From Pseudorhizobium xiangyangii (lineage in GTDB: Bacteria > Pseudomonadota > Alphaproteobacteria > Rhizobiales > Rhizobiaceae), in NCBI RefSeq assembly GCF_020531965.1, contig NZ_JAJAWH010000017.1:1-64000 (forward strand): a DNA stretch of 64,000 bases, read 5' to 3'. The stretch's first letter is position 1, and every line of letters starts with the position of its first letter. The notes below the pieces were generated by a model, which was not told where the DNA came from, searched no databases, and worked only from the letters and a program-made list of their open reading frames with translations. Of the stretch, positions 61,664-64,000 are shown piece after piece. The position numbers were made by a program, and so were the translations under genes.

Positions 61664-62248
61664 TCATTTGGGCATCGAAGCGTCCCAAGCCTTGTCCGGC
61701 TCGACCGCAACGGTGTCATGGAACTCCTGCCATTTGTCTATTCCGCCGGGGAACCAGTGAACGCCGGTATAGCCCTTCATCACCAGCCGCTTGCCTGCGT
61801 TCCAACTGCCCCAGCAGTTCGGGCGGCAGAATGTAACGATCGGCCTTGATCGATCGCCCTGCACGAGTTCATCCACGCGGCGAAGAAAGGCCGCCTCTTT
61901 CTCCGCGTCAAGTGCCGCTGCGCCACCACCCGGGAACCAGACCGCGCCTGGGATAGAGCGATGGGTCGGAAGCCAAAGCCGATCCTGGGGGAAATTCTCC
62001 GGCTTCTTATCCGCGAGACCGACATCCACAAGTAACGGCTGTTTCGAAATCAGGGCTTCGAGGCCCGCGAGGTCGATGACCACGGCGCCCTTCAGGGTTG
62101 TCGGCGTCTCCCCCCGCATTGGCCCACTCCACAAGCCGCTCGGCTCTTGCACTTCGGCCCACGAATGCCCTGGGCCTATGGTGACCAGAAAGAACGAAAC
62201 AGCAAGTGAAGTGACAAGCCTCATAAGAAATCCAGTCGGCCCTAACAT
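61664..62248 (-). CDS. PQQ-dependent catabolism-associated CXXCW-motif protein (rhodanese-like)
   Basis: A 194-residue exported protein with signal segment LVTSLAVSFFLVTIGPGHSWAE and a rhodanese-like fold (LLVDVGLADKK, LPTHRSIPGAVWFPGGG). Its active loop is TFCRPNCWGSWNAGKRL, the CxxCW motif that defines a family occurring near PQQ-dependent alcohol dehydrogenases. GGAACGGAC precedes the ATG at 62248. It lies 11 bp after the SoxYZ-like gene stop, in the same operon. Its biochemical role is not established. Confidence 0.87.
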   Translation of the reverse strand: MLGPTGFLMRLVTSLAVSFFLVTIGPGHSWAEVQEPSGLWSGPMRGETPTTLKGAVVIDLAGLEALISKQPLLVDVGLADKKPENFPQDRLWLPTHRSIPGAVWFPGGGAAALDAEKEAAFLRRVDELVQGDRSRPIVTFCRPNCWGSWNAGKRLVMKGYTGVHWFPGGIDKWQEFHDTVAVEPDKAWDASMPK

Positions 62249-62259
62249 GTCCGTTCCTT

Positions 62260-63075
62260 TCAGTGCATCGCCGAAGGGACCTGGAAACTTTGCTCCCACC
62301 GGCTTCCCTTGGTGTCGGATGCGACAACCGTCATCGGTTGACCATCGGTCTGCATGAAGTTGAAGCTGAGCACCGGATTGGTGGAGAGCGAGATATCGCC
62401 GACAATGTCCAGAACAGTCTGGTCGCCGTGGGAGACAGTCACCTTGTCGATATAGCGCGGTGGCGTGTACAGCCGGGTGAGTTGGTTCATCTGCATGCCG
62501 TTGAAGTTCGGATGCCGGATCATCAGCGTTGCCTCGGAGGATTTTTTCTCGACGCCCTTCGCGAACTTCATCCTCATGTCGCCCATCCCCTTCATTGCTT
62601 CCACATCACTTGGTCCGGAAGGCGCAGAGCATCCGCCCGATGCCTTGACGAAGACGGCCGTAGAGAACAGCTTGCCATCTTTTGTCTCGGCGACAGCGTG
62701 GACGTTCGTGTAGGTGTCGATCCGGACGCGTAGTTGCAGCGCACCGGGATCGGCGGCCGGTCCAAAGGTAACATGCGCAGCAAGCGGCGCAGGGTTGTCG
62801 TCGATCACCAGATAGACCGACTTGATCTTGTCTTTCTCCGGCATGGTCAGGGTGATCGGCACGAGCGCAGCATCCTCGGCGCGCTTCGGCGCATCGATCT
62901 TAATCAGTGTATCGGTCGGCACGATATCGCGGTCATCGAAGAGATAGCCGGCAATCTCCTGCCAGCGCTTTTCCCGGCCGGCATCCGGCTGGGATGGATC
63001 CGTGGCGCTCGCTGAGCCGCCGCAGAACGCCGTGACGAGAGCCGCCGCAAAAACCGTTCTCAATGTCCGTGTCAT
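62260..63075 (-). CDS. Quinoprotein dehydrogenase-associated SoxYZ-like carrier
   Basis: A 271-residue exported protein fusing a SoxY-like and a SoxZ-like domain. Signal: FAAALVTAFCGGSASA. The SoxY-like part (about 35-150) ends with the carrier Cys in ASGGCSAPSG (Cys148), which in SoxY lies at the C-terminal GGCGG swinging arm. The SoxZ-like part (about 165-271) includes LMIRHPNFNGMQMNQLT and SWEQSFQV-type ending (RWEQSFQV). GAGGAGGAGAAT precedes the ATG at 63075. It probably carries a covalently bound intermediate on Cys148 for a quinoprotein pathway; this is an inference from family. Confidence 0.88.
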   Translation of the reverse strand: MTRTLRTVFAAALVTAFCGGSASATDPSQPDAGREKRWQEIAGYLFDDRDIVPTDTLIKIDAPKRAEDAALVPITLTMPEKDKIKSVYLVIDDNPAPLAAHVTFGPAADPGALQLRVRIDTYTNVHAVAETKDGKLFSTAVFVKASGGCSAPSGPSDVEAMKGMGDMRMKFAKGVEKKSSEATLMIRHPNFNGMQMNQLTRLYTPPRYIDKVTVSHGDQTVLDIVGDISLSTNPVLSFNFMQTDGQPMTVVASDTKGSRWEQSFQVPSAMH

Positions 63076-63103
63076 ATTCTCCTCCTCCTTGCTGGGCGGG
63101 GCG

Positions 63104-64000
63104 TTATTCCCATTCAAGCTCTTTGTAAGCCTGGATGACGTTGCGGCCGTTGTAATCCTCGAACAATATCCAGCCTTCACCTTGGTCCGCGGCGACCGTT
63201 CTGCTGGCTTCGTTTATCGCGATGCCCGCAGCAATCGCCCTGCGGGTCCCGTCATGCAGGGCTGTCAGGTAGCGAAGTTGTCTCGCCATGGCCGCTTCGA
63301 AATCCACCATTGCCGGCCCATGTCCCGGCACAGCGCGGGCAGGGGCGATGGCACTGAGCCGCTTGGCTTCCCTCAACCATCCCAAAAGACTTCCATCCAG
63401 AGATGGGATGCGATCGACAAAAAGCAGGTCCGCGGGAAACAGCGTCCCTGTCGATGTATCAAACAGGGAAAGGTCGCAGTCCGTGTGTGCGGCCCCGTGC
63501 GCGATGATCCGGATGAGACGGTCGCCTAAATCGATTTCGGCGACATCGCTGATCTCTCGCGTAGGATAGACGAGACGGCCTACATTCTCCGGCCCAAGCA
63601 TCTCGACGAGACGCTGGTGATAAAAGCTTCCTCGCGCATCGAACGCCGGCCGCAGAGCGGCATGGCCTATGAATTCCGGTTGTTCATCGACGAAAGCTTC
63701 AGCACCGAAGCAGTGATCTGGATGGACATGGGTCATCACGACATGCCGGATCGGCTTGGCCGTCCGCTTTCTGATTTCCGAAAGAAGCCACCGGCCATCT
63801 GTGACGCTGCCGCCGGGATCTATGACAAGCACGCTGTCGCGTCCGATGATGAAGCAGGTATTGGCAATGGCGCCCATGTTAGCCAATGTCGCCTCCTCGT
63901 GCGGTGCTTCCCGAACGAAGAGGCCGTTTCCGAGATCATTCAATGAAAACGTGTGAGCAGCCGAGCCGTGTGCCGGCAGGCAGCACATACACAAGCCGAG
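63104..64000 (-). CDS. Quinoprotein relay system zinc metallohydrolase (MBL fold), 5' end cut
   Basis: A metallo-beta-lactamase-fold hydrolase of at least 296 residues, open to the window edge, so its start lies beyond 64000. The metal site is VMTHVHPDHCFGAEAF (HxHxDH), with further ligands in AAHTDCDLSLF and AVPGHGPAMV. A signal-like LCMCCLPAHGSAAHTF suggests export. It is the first of three genes here (hydrolase, SoxYZ-like carrier, CXXCW protein). Members of this set accompany PQQ-dependent dehydrogenases, whose gene may lie just outside the window. Confidence 0.87.
   Translation of the reverse strand, partial: LGLCMCCLPAHGSAAHTFSLNDLGNGLFVREAPHEEATLANMGAIANTCFIIGRDSVLVIDPGGSVTDGRWLLSEIRKRTAKPIRHVVMTHVHPDHCFGAEAFVDEQPEFIGHAALRPAFDARGSFYHQRLVEMLGPENVGRLVYPTREISDVAEIDLGDRLIRIIAHGAAHTDCDLSLFDTSTGTLFPADLLFVDRIPSLDGSLLGWLREAKRLSAIAPARAVPGHGPAMVDFEAAMARQLRYLTALHDGTRRAIAAGIAINEASRTVAADQGEGWILFEDYNGRNVIQAYKELEWE

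Overview
The window looks like part of an extrachromosomal repABC replicon from an alphaproteobacterium of the Rhizobiales (Rhizobium, Agrobacterium or Sinorhizobium type). The grounds are a complete repABC operon with its counter-transcribed RNA, high-GC coding, many ABC transporters for plant-derived solutes, a complete inositol catabolic set and a CCTCCTCCC-loop ('cuckoo'/alpha-r14-like) small RNA. No tRNA, rRNA or CRISPR array was seen. Genus is an inference.

Layout. 1-5.0 kb is gene-poor: two perfect palindromes at 1-119, a GntR regulator, decayed IS481 and IS630 transposases and other coding relics. 5.0-8.7 kb is repC-repB-repA on the minus strand, with an antisense RNA and a third palindrome between repB and repC; the palindromes are candidate parS sites. 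9.1-11.3 kb is an EamA transporter gene split by a 1319-bp IS3-family (IS2-group) element with terminal inverted repeats and a 5-bp target duplication. 11.5-13.1 kb holds a D-alanyl-D-alanine carboxypeptidase-like gene and the small RNA.

13.2-25.9 kb is an inositol locus: a divergent LacI regulator, then inositol dehydrogenase, an ABC importer, a second Gfo/Idh dehydrogenase, iolC (fused to an aldolase-like domain), iolD, iolE, iolB and a TIM-barrel isomerase. iolA is not in the window. 25.9-28.1 kb is malate synthase G. 28.8-32.7 kb is an Fbp-type iron ABC importer. 32.7-33.6 kb is an Xre/RES toxin-antitoxin pair.

34.4-42.0 kb is a LacI-controlled cluster joining an FAD oxidoreductase, a CUT1 importer and a TIM-barrel protein; its substrate is unknown. 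42.0-49.9 kb is a GntR-controlled acid-sugar cluster (kdgD, UxuA-like dehydratase, Opp/Dpp-type importer). 49.9-54.8 kb is a sulfur module: YeeE/TsuA permease, exported thioredoxin-fold protein, CcdA-like protein and a triple-rhodanese protein.

55-61.5 kb holds envelope and lipid-type genes: an SDR with a SEC-C tail, an E2-like acyltransferase, an isoprenylcysteine-methyltransferase-like protein, lipoproteins and an L,D-transpeptidase. 61.6-64 kb is the start of a quinoprotein-associated relay cluster: a CXXCW rhodanese-like protein, a fused SoxYZ-like carrier and a metallo-beta-lactamase-fold hydrolase running off the right edge. This poorly understood set, with the sulfur module about 8 kb away, is the most promising lead. 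Starts were refined by hand from overlaps and ribosome binding sites; coordinates were counted by eye.
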